64,000 nt of DNA. It comes from Mycolicibacterium mucogenicum DSM 44124. Lineage in GTDB: Bacteria; Actinomycetota; Actinomycetes; Mycobacteriales; Mycobacteriaceae. Numbering within the stretch: the stretch's first letter is position 1; the number at the start of each line of letters is the position of its first letter. Below are positions 63,316 to 64,000 of the stretch, piece after piece. The translations under genes and the position numbers were made by a program. Location: NCBI RefSeq assembly GCF_005670685.2, contig NZ_CP062008.1, positions 1,240,001 to 1,304,000 of the forward strand, given 5' to 3'. The notes beneath the pieces are model-generated. The model did not search any database. It saw only the letters and a program-made list of their open reading frames with translations, and was not told the DNA's origin.

Positions 63316-63789
63316 ATGAGCGATCGGTTGTTCAATTACATCGGCGAGATGCTGTGCGGCAGCCTGAATGCCGACCTCGCATCGGCCCGTGTGCTCGCGC
63401 CGGGTGACTTCACGAAATTCCTCACGGATGACGTGCGACTGCACGTCATCCAGGGCCGGTTGGCGGCCGAGGAATGGGGCACCGCCGAGCGGCACGGGCC
63501 GGTGCGGGTCCTGGCCACGCACATCATCATCACCGAGCATGGGCTTCTGTACGCGGCCGAGGTCGGCGGTCCGAATCCCGGTTACTACCTCGCGGCGCCG
63601 CGGACCTTGCTTGAACCCGTTGCCGACCACATCGCCGACAGCCCGCCGCCGTCGGGCACGGCCGCCGCCGTGGACTGCCGGCTGGACCACGACCTCGCGT
63701 CCATCTGGCAGTTCGAGAGTGCGCTGCGGCATCGCCTTGAGTCCGATCCGGTCATCCGGGTCCAGCTGACGTCTGCGTTCGCGGCCTGA
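63316..63789 (+). CDS. hypothetical protein, 157 residues
   Basis: This soluble protein has no signal peptide or membrane helix. Beta-rich parts (DVRLHVIQGRL, VRVLATHIIITEHGLLYAAEV) are followed by helices (LASIWQFESALRHRLESD). I do not recognise a family. It begins with ATG after a GGGAG at 63305-63309, and is followed by another gene three bases after its stop, so they probably form an operon. Confidence 0.7.
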   Translation: MSDRLFNYIGEMLCGSLNADLASARVLAPGDFTKFLTDDVRLHVIQGRLAAEEWGTAERHGPVRVLATHIIITEHGLLYAAEVGGPNPGYYLAAPRTLLEPVADHIADSPPPSGTAAAVDCRLDHDLASIWQFESALRHRLESDPVIRVQLTSAFAA

Positions 63790-63792
63790 GCC

Positions 63793-64000
63793 ATGCCCGC
63801 ATCGGCGTCCCTGCGCCGCCAAAGCCTGGTGCGCAGTGCGGTTTTCACCGTCGTTGTGCCCGGCACCATGGCCGGCCTGATCCCGTATTCGCTCACCGGT
63901 TGGCGGCGGATCGGTGATTTGTTCGGCCTGCCCGGCGCATGGGTGGGCGGCGTGGTGCTGATCGTTCTCGGGCTCCCGGTGCTGCTCGCGGCCATCTACA
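63793..64000 (+). CDS. membrane protein, N-terminal part only (possible ICMT-type methyltransferase)
   Basis: The reading frame starts at ATG 63793 and is open to the window edge (69 codons). It has a basic start (SLRRQSLVR), a membrane helix (SAVFTVVVPGTMAGLIPYSL) and another hydrophobic stretch (WVGGVVLIVLGLPVLLAAIY). The layout resembles the N-terminus of isoprenylcysteine carboxyl methyltransferase-type membrane proteins, but the catalytic region is outside. Confidence 0.5.
   Translation, partial: MPASASLRRQSLVRSAVFTVVVPGTMAGLIPYSLTGWRRIGDLFGLPGAWVGGVVLIVLGLPVLLAAIY

Overview
The window is a high-GC actinobacterial chromosome segment. Its gene content and order match mycobacteria, most likely a fast-growing Mycolicibacterium-type species. 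Read left to right, the backbone follows the order I recall for M. tuberculosis Rv1233c to Rv1264: DUF4190 membrane protein, Rv1234-like protein, lpqY-sugA-sugB-sugC (trehalose importer), corA, malic enzyme, lpqZ, SDR (Rv1245c), kgd, Rv1249c, MFS exporter, Rv1251c nuclease/helicase, lprE, deaD, acyltransferase (Rv1254), TetR (Rv1255c), cyp130, FAD-linked oxidase (Rv1257c), udgB, Rv1261c, HIT protein, amidase and the Rv1264-type adenylyl cyclase. All comparisons with M. tuberculosis are from memory; no database was searched.

Region by region. 1-1282: the end of a CitE/HpcH-like gene and an intact IS481-family element inserted at a CTAG. 1279-7781: two DUF4190 membrane proteins, an Rv1234-like protein and the lpqY-sugABC operon with a translationally coupled SUFU-domain gene. 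7778-13088: secreted protein, CorA, malic enzyme, LpqZ and two tandem SDR paralogues. 13329-15328: a coupled gene pair, a TIGR04222-type membrane protein with a Gly/Cys tail followed by a DUF692 (MNIO-type) enzyme. It sits where M. tuberculosis carries relBE, and it is the best candidate here for an undescribed peptide or protein modification system. 15303-30302: Kgd, two MFS exporters, and a coupled nuclease/helicase - membrane protein - FAD oxidase operon. 30390-37127: DEAD helicase, acyltransferase, a DUF5685 protein ending in an extreme Cys/Asp tail, an IdeR-box-controlled siderophore-interacting protein, TetR and CYP130.

37219-47318 is an accessory island inserted between cyp130 and the Rv1257c-like gene. 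It holds a PucR regulator, FAH-family hydrolase, VOC (extradiol-type) dioxygenase, FAD aromatic hydroxylase and an AceE-like ThDP enzyme in one direction, plus an NmrA protein, an SDR and a divergent TetR protein. This reads as a catabolic route for an aromatic or polycyclic substrate. 47442-64000 returns to backbone genes (UdgB, LLM oxidoreductase, Ddn-like protein, HIT, AraC, amidase, antigen-85-like mycolyltransferase, deoxyinosine glycosylase, adenylyl cyclase, GH16), then a copper ATPase/CopZ operon behind a CsoR-type operator, and small hypothetical genes up to the window edge.

Genes are tightly packed. Many co-directional neighbours overlap by ATGA or GTGA. Five convergent pairs share one palindromic CTAG that supplies the TAG stop on both strands, and the same tetranucleotide is the target of the IS element. 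No tRNA, rRNA, CRISPR array or gene-free stretch longer than about 250 bases was found.
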